Shown one piece after another: positions 36,313 through 48,843 of a stretch of 64,000 nt of DNA; position 1 is the first letter of the stretch; each line of letters begins with the position of its first letter. Position numbers and translations under genes: made by a program. The stretch spans positions 80,538-144,537 of the forward strand of contig JADLZK010008550.1 in NCBI GenBank assembly GCA_015847255.1, given 5' to 3'. Below the pieces are notes generated by a model that made no database searches, was not told where the DNA came from, and saw nothing but the letters and a program-made list of their open reading frames with translations. The DNA comes from Hyparrhenia diplandra. Taxonomy: Eukaryota > Streptophyta > Magnoliopsida > Poales > Poaceae.

Positions 36313-39300
36313 GCTCCCGAATCCCTCCGTGCATGGGCACGGCGGGATGACGGCACTGCCGCATCGATCGGTGTGCAGTGCAGTTGGTTGTCCAGCTGTT
36401 AGCTTCTGCTCCTTTCAATGTTGTCTGCAATAACGGACGTGACACGGGAAAAAAATGTTTCGTCACGGACTCACGGGTAGCTAGAGAGAATCACGTAAAT
36501 TTGCTTGCCAGAGTGTCTATTGTTTTCGTCTATGTTCTGTAAAATGTCTGTTGGCCTGTTTCAAGAGGTAAATTTGGATGTGGTGAAGACTTCAAATTCG
36601 TACCTCAGCAGTGTCACGAGCATGTAGAGTAGAGTACAAAAGCTGCCTCATCTTGGATACGCGAGAGGATTGCGATGCGATCCACAAGCTGTCACTTGGC
36701 CGTATCTGATTAGCTTAACGTGTACCGTTCCGGTCCTGGTCAGGACGTGCGTAGATGTCGTCTGGTTATTTGTCCATCACAGTAGGACTAGAGGCTCTAC
36801 AACGGATGTAGAGAACTGCCATGCAGTCCGTGTGGTTTTCACGTGGAATGAGTGAAAACCGCTTGATTAGCAGCGGCACCGGCGCACAGCACGGCAGGCC
36901 ACTTCTCGTCCCGTGCATCAACGGCCTGGCTGTCATGCTGAGCTTCGAGCATCCTCCAAGGACTCACACGGGTCGGGTCAAACTCATGCATTTGGGTACC
37001 CACACGAGACACCAAATCATTTGTCACCAGAAGATGTTAAACATGGATTTGGTAGTTGGTACAGTGATGTAACTGAGATATACAGGTCAAGAGAGGAAAC
37101 TCCCTTGTGCAAGCCACTGGAAGAACATAGGAGTCACTTCATATTCTAGGGCACTTTGGTCTTCGCAATATTTCGAGCACTAAAAGAGATGAGTTGTCCC
37201 TATTCCCCAGTGCTGTTCTTGAATGGAGCTAACTGCATGGCTAATCTAGTAACACGTAAAATCCAGAACAAGAGTAGCATACCATATGTACTTCGATCAG
37301 CACACACAACATCAGCAAACTGAATGGAGGTAACTCGTATTCATGGTTGGCTTTGACATGTGCAGTCAAGGCATCCAGAAGCGATTCCCTGGTCTTCATG
37401 ATGAGCAATTCTTCAGCATTAGATTGCACCTGAAAAAGGGTAGCTTCTTGATCAGAGATGCTTAATTTGGTAAGCAGGGATAGATTTTCAAGAGGAATTT
37501 TAGAAAGTTTGGGATAACAAATAGGTACAAGTGAAGGTCTACAAATTTAGTCTGCATGCAAATCTCCATACCTTTCCCTCCCATCACTAAATGGATTCAT
37601 TCAATGCCTGAAAAACGTATGGGAGACTTCAGTATATTTCACCACTTCAAAGAAAAGATCACATTCTATTCCAAAGCTTATAAACAACAATGAGTAAGAT
37701 ATTCATAATAACCACTCAAATAAACAGCAAGGAACAAACTATGTGCCTATGCCACAGTTTATATTTAACAGGTGAGACTAACTAATCATTTCAGTAAGCT
37801 ATGTGCCTATGCCATATTTTAGTTCTTACAGGCTACATGCCGCCTATACTGAGTACTGACAATGCAGAGTTATCAAGTTCATCTCATCTACAGATGTATC
37901 ATAGCCTCACTTAACTTGGCACAACTTAAAAAGAAAAACCTACCAACTAATTCAGAAATGGGAGGAAATATTTATTGTTTAATATTAAGCAAAAAATAAT
38001 ATTTTTTGGGCACCAAGAGCCCAAGATTCTCTTTGCCCCTCAGGAACTAGAACATAAGTACATCTAGCTTTTCCCAGTGCTGTTATCATTATTCAGAATA
38101 AAAATTTCCATTTTAGGAAAATAAATAATTGAAAAATGAGTAATCACATTTTCTTGTGCACTGCAATCTTAATGTCAAAATTAGACAAAAAAAAGCGATG
38201 AAAAATAGATATGCAAATCATAGTCAGTTGAATGAGCAATCTAGGAACACTAGTAGCTTATGCAACTGTAGATATTTACATGCAAAACAAAATTGCAATG
38301 ATGGTAAAATATTCCAGATTTTTATCAAAAGGAATACACATGAAAACAGGGACAAAGAATATATATATTAAGAAAGCCATTTTAAGAATGACAGGTGAAA
38401 ATAAACTGGCCAGGATATATGCTCGTATTTTTAAACCCTTGGTAGCTCAGTCTCACCAGGGGAAAGGCCTCACTGTCCGTCCCCTGTGGGCAAGACCGGT
38501 TTTAGACCTTTTTCGACTCTCAGGCCAATGCCCATGGGATGTCTCTCCCAGGGATCGAGTTCTTTTATAAAAATAGTTAACCTTGCATGTACTAGCCAAC
38601 TCATCAGTGATTTTTCCAAACAGTGGCCATGAATGAGTTAGTTTTCTGAAGAATAATTATGTTTCACAACTTGAAAAAGTTGCCTGGCCCAGGCAGGCTT
38701 CCCAGGCGTCCAATTTTGGGACACATGGGGGATTCGTTGTCTGGCAGGCATTTTCCTGCCAGACTTCAGTCCAAACAAGCCCTAAAAGCATGGAGCTGTG
38801 AATGTAAAAATACAAGTGCACTATCAATCAAGAATAATATCAGGAATGAAGATGACCATTACTTGCTCACACAAAATGGATTTTGTATGCAAAATGTAAG
38901 CACAATACTTTAGCAAGTTATCTCCTGTGCAGATATTTGAATATGAACTGACTACTAATGCAAAATAACAATCAGTTTGGTCAAAAACAAAAATTGAATG
39001 AATACAGGTAATGGAAGTAGGAGAAAAGACAGAAATGAACATCAAAACTTTCTGAAAAAACTGAGAATGGAAAATTCAAATATCTGATAATTTCAATGAG
39101 AATATTCTACATTTCAGTAGTCTTTTGTTTTGAGATCCAAAACGAATGCAGAAATCAGGTTAAGCTTTGCTTTGAACAGTCGATTGATTATAACTTAGCT
39201 TTTGATAGGATAAACTTTCCATCAACCAGATGGGCCTCAAAAAGATTTAGTTTAGAAGCCGCAAGGTCCAAAGAAGGTAAGATACCAAAGAGACTATGGC

Positions 39301-40053
39301 ACTAAGCACTACTGAGTTCTTAGTGTTTTCAGACTTGGGAAAACTAATGGTTATTTAAGTAGAGAAATTAGGAAGGAAAATTCAACCTCTAGTTTATACC
39401 AGTACACACATTGCAGTGAGGTACACCTCTACATCTAATATTTGAACTGATAATGAATGTGGAAGCTTGGAATTTACTACTCCTACTTCAGGATCTCAAA
39501 GTTTTCAACAATTTGGAGTACAAGAGAAGAAAAAGGACACGTTGCTGGTGTAAGCATGCAAAGTTAAATGCAATGTTCATTTAACAAAGCTAAACATGTG
39601 GAAATTGGCATAATTCTAAATCTGTGGCAACTGGTATAATGCTAAATATGTGGCATCTGGGAAGTTTCACAAGGCAGCACTTCAATATTGCCTGTATTTA
39701 TGTATTCTTGTTCTTCTAACAACTGGGAAACAATAATGCTCCACTGTTAGAGCAGAACACTTAAAAGGTTGGCATGGAACACTGAATTATGAGAACAGAA
39801 TTGTTTACCTTGACAATAGTTGAAATGCTTTTGTAAACAATAAAAGTTGAGTAGTCCTGGCTCCTGAGTGCCAGAATAGATGATATGTTGTTCATAGATA
39901 CCCATGATTATTCTCTAAAAATGATGAGAACTGGGTCATCTGTCAATAGTTCATGATACCCGTGTATCATAGGATAAACATCAGCTTGATGCACTATTTT
40001 GAAATATCACATATCAATAGTTCTATAAACAATCAGGAACATAGGACTCAAAA
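36313..40053. other. Intergenic region between the protease and nMAT1
   Basis: The first part is probably the 3' UTR of the protease. It then holds the CUTA pseudogene copy (37012-38205) and AT-rich DNA. Around 38430-38570 a short GC-richer segment with GGTAGCTCAGTC looks like foreign repeat DNA. The rest is unrecognised. Confidence 0.5.
37012..38205 (-). pseudogene. Partial duplicate of the 3' half of CUTA
   Basis: This 1.2-kb stretch aligns in the same orientation to 42758-44062, exons and introns alike. The exon 5 equivalent (37334-37429) still reads VQSNAEELLIMKTRESLL then ALTAHVKANHEYE. The exon 4 equivalent (~37577-37612) has stop codons, and about 60 bases of the last exon (VPEVIALP region) are deleted near 37217. 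The 5' exons are absent. A non-functional copy created by a local genomic duplication, not by retroposition, because introns are included. Confidence 0.85.
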
Positions 40054-42183
40054 CTATGTATCCAATAGAAGTTGCTTGTTGCCATTGATAACTTCACCAT
40101 TTCTCAATTCCTTGACGCCAACTAAGGATCTTTTGTCATCATAAACACCATGAACTTTATAATACCACACCATCTTTGATATGTCATCCTGCGGTGAACT
40201 TATTTCCTGGACGCTTGATAGTCTTGTGAAGTTCACAAAAGAACTTTGGATCTTGCAGCTTAATATACTCTTGCAATACAAGTTCATGGTGTGGCACCCA
40301 GTTCCTAGGGAAAGGTGTGTAGTCACACGATGGAATAGATGACATGCGTGCAAACTGTACACCTTCAATAAAATCAACAAGTCCCATCCTCAAAAGATCA
40401 GAGTATTCTGGTGCATCATTCCTTGTGCTTTTCTCTCAAAGGGCGGCTAAGATCCCGTGAAGCAATCTTGTAGACCTTAGCTCGAGATTTCAGTCTATAC
40501 CTTGCCGCGTAGAGCTTTGCTAGTGAGCTCCTTACGACATAAGCACAGAACCCTACAATCTTCTTCCGGTTATCTGCATACCTGTACCAATCAGCCATTG
40601 TCTCAAGAAACTTGTTCATCTGGGAATTAGTGTGTGCCTGCCCAGAGTACAGCATTGGTGAGCATGGCAATGGCTCAGGATCCCTGTCTCCCTTTACAAG
40701 CTCAAGCTTCCTGAAATGTCTTATGCACCTTTGCAGGCTCGCTGTTACAGACAACAGTGTTCCGACACCCTTCTCACTGACAATGTTCCCTCCACTGGCA
40801 GTATATCGTAAGGTTGGGTAGATGACCCTGCGCGTGATCACATGATCCAAGAATTCAATCCCCCTTGTGATATGCTCAATTTCCACCATCGAATTCTCTG
40901 GCCTTAAACCAAATGTTCTCTCACAAAATTCCATCAGTTGTCTCCTTATCTCAACTGCATCCTCCCTCGGCCCCCTGATCCCAATCAAGACATGGGGACC
41001 AAATCGAAGGAAATCCATCTTCCTCGTCTTCTCCTTCCCAGCTGAAGGGACAAACTCAGGCCAAGCGGGATTGTGGCACCCATCATCACCCACCTCCTTC
41101 CAAATTGAATCATGCTTGGACGGGCAAAAGTACTGGTTAATTTTCTCCTCCATCCACCAATCCAACTCGTTAAGGCACACGTTGGCAAGCAAAGGACTGA
41201 TTATCCCACAATGTCCATAATTCGGCACATGGCGTGCCTGTTCTGGAGCAAAGCCAAAGAACATCCTCAACCAATATGGGTCAGGCTTGGGCTCATTCTC
41301 GTTAAGCACCTTCTTCTTCCTGCTCTTCCTGAGCACCTTCCTTTTCAGCCTCTTCTTGGTCAGCCCATCGAGGTCTTTCTCCACAGGCGGTACAGACCCA
41401 GGCCGAACAGGGGTACTGAGCGCAGACTTGAGTAATGACAGCACCTTACGGTCGGAGACGGCCTTCTGGACGCATGACAGGATGGTGTCCGGCGAGAGCC
41501 CGTCGACCACCGCCGTGAGGTCGGCGGAGACGAACCAGAGGTAGGCGGCAAAGCGAGACCGAACAGAGCGGATGGCGCTGTGGGGCCCGCGGCCGGGGCG
41601 GAAGGCATGGGATTTAGGGAGAAGCGCGGCTCGAAGACTGGTTCAAGGAGGGAGGAGGAGGAGCTCCTGGACGACGCGGTCCTGGAACGGCGGCGGCGCG
41701 TCCGCGAACCGGGCCTCGAGCTTGCGGCGGGAGATCGGGACGGTGGAGGGCGGGTCGGCGGGGGAACGGAGGAGGAGGTGCATGGAGGCGCCCCAGGGGA
41801 AGGCGGGGGTGGCGGCGGAGCGCGGCGGCGCGGAGGCGGAGGAGGGAGTGGAGAGTGGGGGAGAGGGACGGCATGGCGTGGCGGGAAGGTGCCCGTGGCA
41901 TGGGCGCAGGCACGCTGGTAGGAGAGGAGCCAGAGGTCGAGGCGGGAGGCGTAGCCGGAGAGGTTGGGGAACGGGGAAGGGAGCGGGTGCGCGAACGCGC
42001 GGCGCCACAGGGAGGAGAGCAGGTCGATGGGGTCGTGGACGAGGAGCGCATACGGGTCGGGAAGGGGTCCCTCGTCGGTCGCTGAGGGCGGAGGAGGCGC
42101 CTGACGCGGAGCGCGGCGAGCGGCGGGGTGGGGTGGTGGAGGTGAGTGGGGAGAAGGCGGCGGAGCACCGCGCGCGGCGGCAT
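40054..42183 (-). CDS. nMAT1: Nuclear-encoded mitochondrial group II intron maturase nMAT1
   Basis: Intronless. The N-terminus from MPPRAVLRRLLPTHLHH is Arg-rich and fits a mitochondrial presequence. It is followed by DPYALLVHDPIDLLSSLW and SRLDLWLLSYQRACAHATG, then reverse-transcriptase-like blocks (PFQDRVVQELLL, FRPGRGPHSAIRSVR, SADLTAVVDGLSPDTI, GIISPLLANVCLNELDWWME). The maturase X domain includes RGIEFLDHVITRRVIYPTLR, NKFLETMADWYRYADNRKK, SSLAKLYAARYRLKSRAKVY and PSCDYTPFPRNWVPHHE. The RT active-site block reads DFLRFGPHVLIGIRG, without YADD, and there is no endonuclease domain, as in nMAT1. In Arabidopsis nMAT1 is needed for splicing of mitochondrial nad introns. Single-base indels interrupt it (about 42085, 41650, 41590, 40430, 40200). 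Confidence 0.9.
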
Positions 42184-42937
42184 GGCGCGGGAGGCGACGT
42201 TGGGGGCTTTGGACGAACAGGTGGTGGGCGAATGCCTGATCGCACAGGCGCGGTTGCCTGCGCCCGCGGCAGCGCACGCTCGCAGCCGCGGGTATTGCCA
42301 ACCGTTGGCGCAGCGTCAGGTTCAGGCACATCAGCAACTCAGCACAAATATATCGACCAAGACACTTGTATGGGCGATTTACCTGGATCTGGCATGGATG
42401 GAAATGACTTTCCATTTTTTTTGCGCCAGCAAACAATATGCACATTTAGATATGATCTGGCGTGGACCACGGACTCACGCAGCGTCAGGTCAATCTCTGA
42501 CAATACTCAGAATAATCGCATGCAATTGGGATTTACCTGGATCTGGTTGGGTTTGATGGAAATGACTTATCCATTTTTTTGAGAGCAAACAATATGCAAT
42601 TTAGATATGAAAAACATGGTATCAATCTGCGGACTGATGGTCAATCTGACAAGCCAGGCTGACCCAAAAAATGGTGATTATGTTTTTTTTAAAGTTTTTT
42701 TTGTGAGAGAAAAACATGGTATCATGACTGATAAGCCAGGCTGAAAATCAGCAAGCATGAATCACTTGTCACCAAAAGATGGTAAATATATGGATTCGGT
42801 ACAGCAATGTTTGTACTGAGACAGATACAGATACATAGGCAAGAGAGCAAACCCCCTCGTGCAAGCCACTGGAAGAACTGAGCAGTCACTTCGTATTCTT
42901 GGGCACTTTGACTTTGCATATCGAGTTTTAAAAGAGA
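42184..42937. other. Upstream region of nMAT1 / downstream of CUTA
   Basis: This 754-bp spacer lies between two same-strand genes and must hold the nMAT1 promoter and the CUTA 3' UTR. A diverged internal direct repeat (TTGCGCCAGCAAACAATATGC... and GAGAGCAAACAATATGC...) spans 42405-42610. Confidence 0.5.
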
Positions 42938-45352
42938 TCACTTGTCCCGAGTGCTGTTCTTGAGCCATTCCAAATACTTGGTGTTACCACCGGTTATGGG
43001 CAGAGCAATAACTTCAGGAACACTGCATGGACGAGTACTACGTAAATCCCAGAGCAGCAGTAACATTGCACACCATATGTACTTCAAATCAACAAACACA
43101 GGCACACAGCATCAGTAAACTGAATGGAGCTTACTCATATTCATGGTTGGCTTTGACATGTGCAGTCAAGGCATCAGAAGTGATTCCCTGGTCTTGATGA
43201 TGAGCAATTCTTCAGCATCAGATTGCACCTGAAAAATGGCAGATTCTTGATCAGATATGCTTAGTTTGATAAGCAGGGAGTGAAGGAGAGACTTCCAAGA
43301 GGGTTTTTAGAAATTTTGGGATGGCAAATAGGTACAAGCCAAGAACAACTAATTTAGTCAGTCTGCATGCAAATCTTAGCACCATACCTTTCCCTCCCAC
43401 CAGTAAACAGATTCAATGCCTGAAAAGGTATAGGGGCTTCAGTTTATTTCACCACTTCAAAGAAAAGAACACATTCTATTCCAAAACTTGTATAAACAAC
43501 ACAGTAAGATATTCATAATAACCGCTAAAATGAATAGCATGGAGAAGTTTATATGCAATTCTACTGGTAATTCTTGTATGTCAGTATGGGCAGGAGGACA
43601 CTTTTTACACTCTTCATTTCAGTTTATGGCTGCCTGAAACTAGATATGCAAAGTTATATTTAACGTGTTAGCTAATAGTTTCAGTAGCTATGTGCCTATG
43701 CCACACTTTAGTTCTTACAGGCTATATTGACAATGCAGAGTTATCAAGCTCATCTCATTACAGATGTATCATAGCCTTACTTCAGCTGGCACAACTTAAA
43801 AGGGAAACCTACCAAATAATTCAGAAATAGGAATATCTAGTGTTTCATATTCAGTAAAAAATAATATTTTGGGAGATCAAGAGCCCAATTCTCTCCTTGC
43901 CCCTCAGGAACAATACTATAAGTAGATCCCCAGGGCTGTTATCATTATTTACACAGAATATTTTCTTCTGTTTGAACAAAATAAATAACTGAAAAAATAA
44001 GTAATCACATTTTCTTGTGTACTGCATTCATAATGTCAAAATTTGTCCAAAAAAGCGACATAAAAACTGAAATCTGACCAGGCACTATATTGACACAAGC
44101 AGCAAGCTTCTCACTGATGATGCTCTGTGACAGCTTCTTTGCCTGCGATAGATGTGATACAAGTTATTGAAGACAAGTAAAGTAAAAGCCAGAACATACA
44201 CAGAAAAAATATGCAACAACAATAACAACAAAGGCAAAACCTTAGAGAACAAAACTAATCAAACCGACAAATAGTAGACGCCACCAGCTAAAAGGTACTA
44301 AACTGTCGGCTTTCTCATTGAGAGAATGGTACAGATTGACTAGGAAGGAATCAAAGTGGTAAAAAGGAGGTACAGGAAGTTAGGCACCAGTTACCTGCTT
44401 CTCTGTTTGGAACTGTCACATACACAACAATGGATGGCACTGTGGTGGAAGCAGACTCCATTTGAGTAGAACTGAGACCTCTTGCCCTGCAAAATTTTAC
44501 AACATTGAAGTTTCTCGATCTTGGAGTCACTACATGTTCTTGTAGATACTGTACTGTGACAGAAATAAGACCCAGCATTTCACCATTTCTACCTTCCTAG
44601 GTTTTCACAGCATCATGCTACCAGATGAACAACAGTTTCTCATAACCTACACTCTCATTAGCAATTCACTAGTTCAATTGTAGCAATGGGCGTCTGTACT
44701 CAAAACAGGCATTGCGCCATCTAAATCATGCACTGTTACTACATATGATGTTACAGATCCTCACAAATGACAACTAGCACTTAGTTACTGTAAAACAATG
44801 CTTCCAAAATCACTACAAAGAATTTAATATTAATGCACCCATGAGTTTCTGTGACCATGATTCATTTTCATCCGTCTCTAATTGGTCTCACTTTCATATG
44901 CATAGATCAAGTTCTAAGCCACCTTTGGTGTGAAAACGCTAAGGTTCTAGGCAAGATCCGCATAGCACCCGCTTTCTGAAACAGACAGTACTGGGGTACA
45001 GGTCTGTGATTCCACAAAGTCAATCAAAATGTACTCAGTAAACTGTGGCAGCACCAAATTTCGCGATCCCATGGCCCATGGGAATGCGAGTGCCTTCCTC
45101 GCATCAGCCAGAGATGTTCAGTTGAGACAGAGGAACGGGAAGTTACCCGAAGAAGGGGAGGCGTCGGTGGGAGATGGCGCACCCCGTTCTGCAGGCGACC
45201 GATGCGCTGACGGCGCCGATGCTGAAGAACAGGAGCGCTCCCGCGAGCGGCGAGCGGCGTCCGTAAAACAGCGCGCGCTGTGCTCCGGCAGGACTGGCGG
45301 CGGAGGCGGAGGAAGGTGGGGAGAAAACCCGGAACGGCGCGGGGAGTGGCAT
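42938..45352 (-). CDS. CUTA: CutA1-like protein, organelle-targeted
   Basis: Exons: 45352-45147 (start MPLPAPFRVFSPPSSASAAS), 44486-44395 (STTVPSIVVYVTVPNREAG), ~44142-44080 (KKLSQSIISEKLAACVNIVP), 43419-43388 (IESVYWWEGK), 43228-43135 (VQSDAEELLIIKTRESLL), and 43022-42938 (VPEVIALPITGGNTKYLEWL, ending NSTRDK). The core is the CutA1 fold, a small trimeric ferredoxin-like protein; bacterial CutA is linked to divalent metal tolerance, while the plant role is unsettled. The Ser/Ala/Arg-rich N-terminus fits a chloroplast transit peptide, as reported for plant CUTA. One-base indels: an extra A/G near 44138 and a missing G near 43180. The 3' half is duplicated at 37.0-38.2 kb. The start faces EMB514 302 bp away. 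Confidence 0.93.
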
Positions 45353-45653
45353 CTCCGGCAGCTCCGATAGCCGCTTATGTACGCCTTGCCGTCGGGAAAG
45401 CGCATCCCTCCCTTCCTTGCCTTGGTGGCTCACGAATCCTACTTGCTCCTCTCTTGGGCCCTAGTGGGCTTTAATGGGCCCTCTATTTGGTTTATGGCGG
45501 GCCATTCGGCCCAACGCTGCAACTCGCATCTTCTTAACCCCTCCTCGGAGGAAGCGGAACTCCCGAGCCCCAAACCCTACTCGAACCAGAGCAGCCTCCA
45601 CCGCCAGCGCCGACAGTTGGAGCTCCGCTTCGACCTTCCGCGCTTCTCCGGCC
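45353..45653. promoter_or_regulatory. Divergent promoter shared by CUTA and EMB514
   Basis: The two start codons lie 302 bp apart on opposite strands. Four site II motifs (TGGGCC/TGGGCT or complement) fall within 60 bases: 45455-45460, 45465-45470, 45475-45480 and 45508-45513. A telo-box-like AAACCCTA lies near 45580. Site II and telo-box pairs are typical of plant genes for ribosome biogenesis and organelle proteins. No TATA box is evident. Confidence 0.7.
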
Positions 45654-48031
45654 ATGGCTGAACCCGAGGTGGAGGTGGCCGCAGCCGCAGCCACAGCGAT
45701 GGAAACCGAGGCGCCTTCTGCAGCAGGTCAGAAGAGGGAGCGGGAGGAAGGAGATGATCCTGCTGCTGATGGCGGCGAGGCGGCGGCGGAGGAAGCGGCG
45801 GCGGCTAAGAAACCAAAGGTGGAGGAGGAGCCCAAGGAAGCAGAGGAGACGGAGGAGGGGAAAGTAGAGGTGGCGAATGAGGAGAAGAAGGCAGTGGAAG
45901 CAGATGGCAAACCTGTGAAACTGGGGCCGAAAGAGTTCGCCTCGGCCGTCGAGATGTTCGACTACTTCTTCGCTCTGCTCCACAATTGGACGCCGCAGCT
46001 TGAGTTCAATAAGGTGAGGGTTAACGTTTGATTATCTTTGGTTGTGAAGAAGATTGTTCCTTTAGCTTTGATCTGGTAATGCGTGGTTAGTCTAGTTCGG
46101 TCTGATGAATTGCTTGCCATGCTGTGGCAGTTACAAGCTTGCACTGGTATTAGGTAAGCTTCATTGAGTTCGGGGAGTGCAGTTACTTGTAGAGCGCTCT
46201 TACTAGCAAGAGATAGGGTTGCTCTCAAACATCAGTTCACCGCAGGCATCATATTTATTTGAATTGACAAATCCGTTCTTGAAGGCTGTGAGTTTGCAAT
46301 TACTGATTAGTTTGTTCTGAAGGGTTCTAATTTGGACCCTGCATTGTGTGCTGCGCCTTCCAGCTCCACTCTCTTCATCAGTCATACCTATGGAAATGAA
46401 TGCACTAGAGAAGATCTATTTTTTAGTATTTTCCTTATTTGTTCTGTGATTCAGTTTGGCCTTGAAGTTCTGTTATTGCAAGGGAAGTCTTATCATTCCC
46501 ATTCCTTTTGCATGGATGGTTTATTGTTCTTAGCTTTGTTTCAGTTTCCTGTGATTACTGATTAGTATGATTTGTTAAATCAAGTTTTAGATTGAAATTG
46601 TGGCCAAACGAGGACCTATATGATTTAGCTTGATTTGTTGGGGTTTCTTGTGAGTCTCCATGATATGTCTGATTGGCTCTGATAATTGTAATGTTTTTTG
46701 GTTGCATGTATTAATATTCATTTTCCATGATGTTCAGGTCTATGTATATATGTAAATATGTTTAATCTTCATTCATGTGTAACATCCCTAGCACAGTCAC
46801 AAGCAGCACAGCTTTGAGATCTTAATGACTATTTGCAATTTGATTTTGCTTATAACATGCTTAGTGGGGCTTGTTGTTTCATTCTGGAGGTGCTTTTATG
46901 GTGTTTGAGTAAGAAAACTCTGCTTCTGATAGCTTTGAGCTATCCACAAAATCATGAATCACTTTCCTAGCATTGTTGTTTACTCCCTAAAAAAAAAAGC
47001 ATTGCTGCTTACTTGTTCTTTCCAATTTTGGAACATATGTGATACTTGAAGGATGGTTTGTTCCCTTTTTCTTGGTTATGCATTGCTAACTTTATTATCT
47101 TAAAGAGATCTCCAGTCGATGATCTTAGACAATTGGGATACTTTGGATCTCATTATTTCCATGTTATATATTGTCGTAGATGGAAAGAGTTATACTAATT
47201 TTTTCTGTTATAGTCAATTGGGTATAGTACTAGTGATATTTTTTGAAACATAATTTTTCATGTTTGTTTTAAGTCTGTATTCTTTACAACTTGTGTTTTG
47301 AGCTGTGATTTTCACCTCGTTTACTACATTTGTGGTGCTTAAAGCAAAAAGCAAAAAAAAAAAAAAAAAAAAGTAAACCGTGGCTGTGGTAGCACTTGAA
47401 AGTCAAGTAGATGACTTTTTTAACATGACTGCACAGTCTAGTTTTTGTGAAGCTAGCATACATTATAAGTTGAATGATGGAAATATCTGGTAGTTGGCTG
47501 TTGTTCTGTTTTAAATGATTGCTATCTATGTAGTGCCCACTTGGTAATTGACCTTATGCACCACAAAGGTGGCGGCATTGATCTCCAGATTTGAAACCCT
47601 AGTTAACCTCCATAAATAAACCCATGTAGCTGTCTTTAATATCTGCTCATGGACACATGGGTTTCTTATTTTCATCTCAACTTTTGCAGTATGAACAAAT
47701 GGTGCTGGAGGATTTGCTGAAGAAAGGCCATGCTGATCCTGCCAAGAAGATTGGGGCAGGAGTCGAAGCATTCGAGATACGCAACCACCCGGTGTGGCAA
47801 AGCCGCTGCTTCTTTGTCCGCAGGATTGATGGGTCCGCTGATGACTTCAGCTTCCGCAAATGTGTGGACAACATACTGCCTCTCCCGGAGGACATGAAGA
47901 TCGGCAACGGCAAGAGTCTGGTGGCCACCACAAGGGTGGTGGCGGTGGGGGCGAGGGGGAGGAGGGACGTGGGGGAGGCGGTCGTGGCGGGGCTGGGTGG
48001 TGGACGCGGCCGGGGCAGGGAGGGAGGGTAG
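45654..48031 (+). CDS. EMB514: EMB514/DOMINO1-like DUF3223 protein
   Basis: Two exons, 45654-46013 and 47690-48031, with GT-AG borders and a 1.7-kb intron. The N-terminus is acidic and Ala/Glu/Lys-rich with a basic AAKKPKVEEEP patch that may be a nuclear signal. The DUF3223 domain spans both exons: LGPKEFASAVEMFDYFFALL, FNKYEQMVLEDLLKKGH, KKIGAGVEAFEIRNHPVW, DDFSFRKCVDNILPLPE. The homologue in Arabidopsis is a nuclear/nucleolar protein needed for embryo development. The tail is Gly/Arg-rich. In the present frame it reads VVAVGARGRRDVGEAVVAG; one base earlier or later it becomes GGHHKGGGGGGEG, closer to the family, so a one-base error near 47920 is likely. Confidence 0.9.
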
Positions 48032-48379
48032 GATCCTAAAAGGCCCTGCAATTTTGCCTGGTTAATAATACTGGGGTGGTCGTGGAAACGAAGGCATATT
48101 ATTATGTGAGATGACTGTCGTAAAGACTGATGCCGACTTGTGTACCTTGCAACTGGGATATGCTCCACGCTGAGTGCTTGCCGCGCGCTGTTCTTAATTT
48201 GTGCCCCTTATTTTTTCTTCTCGATTTGATCAGTCGCAATGTGATTACTGCGATTTGTTTCGCGGCGGCGCGTGTTGCGTGCTTGCGTTGCGTGGGCTAA
48301 AAATTCTGGCGCCGGATCAGAACGTAGCTGTCTCCGACAGCGGAGTCGAGGGTTTGAGTTGTCTCGGTGCGAACGAAGG

Positions 48380-48590
48380 GGTGTTTGGCAGGGCTTCTCG
48401 GAGGGGGCTTCACCAGAGGAGTCGAAGCTGTTTTGGAGAAGCTTCGAAGTGGGGTTCCAAAGCGAGCGGCTCCTCCTTTTTTTTTAAATAAAAACGGCCT
48501 CCAAACAACTCTTCCCAAACCGTTTGGTAGGGCTCTTCCGGAGAAGTCGGAGCCAAAAAAAAAAAAGCCATGCCAAACATGCCCAAAACT
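48380..48590. mobile_element. MITE with GGTGTTTGGCAGGGCTTC termini
   Basis: Left end GGGGTGTTTGGCAGGGCTTC; inverted right end AAGCCATGCCAAACATGCCC. The interior has inverted CTTCTCGGAG and CTCTTCCGGAGAAG motifs. This terminus type is common in panicoid grasses. No clear target duplication. Confidence 0.6.
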
Positions 48591-48843
48591 CGCAGGCTGT
48601 GTGCCTGGCTAACGCTTCTTTCTTTGTTTTCCTTTCTTTGCTTTTCTTTTTCTTAAAAAAGATCGTTGTGTGGCCTAACAACGTCAATCAGCACTCGAAC
48701 ACGCGTGTGATGTGATGGCTGCCAGCAGAGCTCAGCCTTGAGGAGCCACCGAACCAACATGCTCGGGTTCTCTGTGTGCGAGGTGAGCAGCACATGAACA
48801 GTCTAGTACAGAACAAATTCGTTGTCCGCTGTACTTGTTAGTA

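Noticed and set aside
35738..36466. 242-aa minus-strand frame
   Set aside because: Antisense shadow of the aspartic protease; open only because of high GC content at third positions.
38430..38570. tRNA-like or SINE-like segment (GGTAGCTCAGTC, GGGATCGAGTTC)
   Set aside because: Box A-like and box B-like words are too far apart for a tRNA, no cloverleaf forms, and no tail or target duplication was found.
41572..42582. 336-aa + strand open frame
   Set aside because: It is the GC-rich antisense shadow of the nMAT1 N-terminus; composition is Arg/Gly-rich with no domain.
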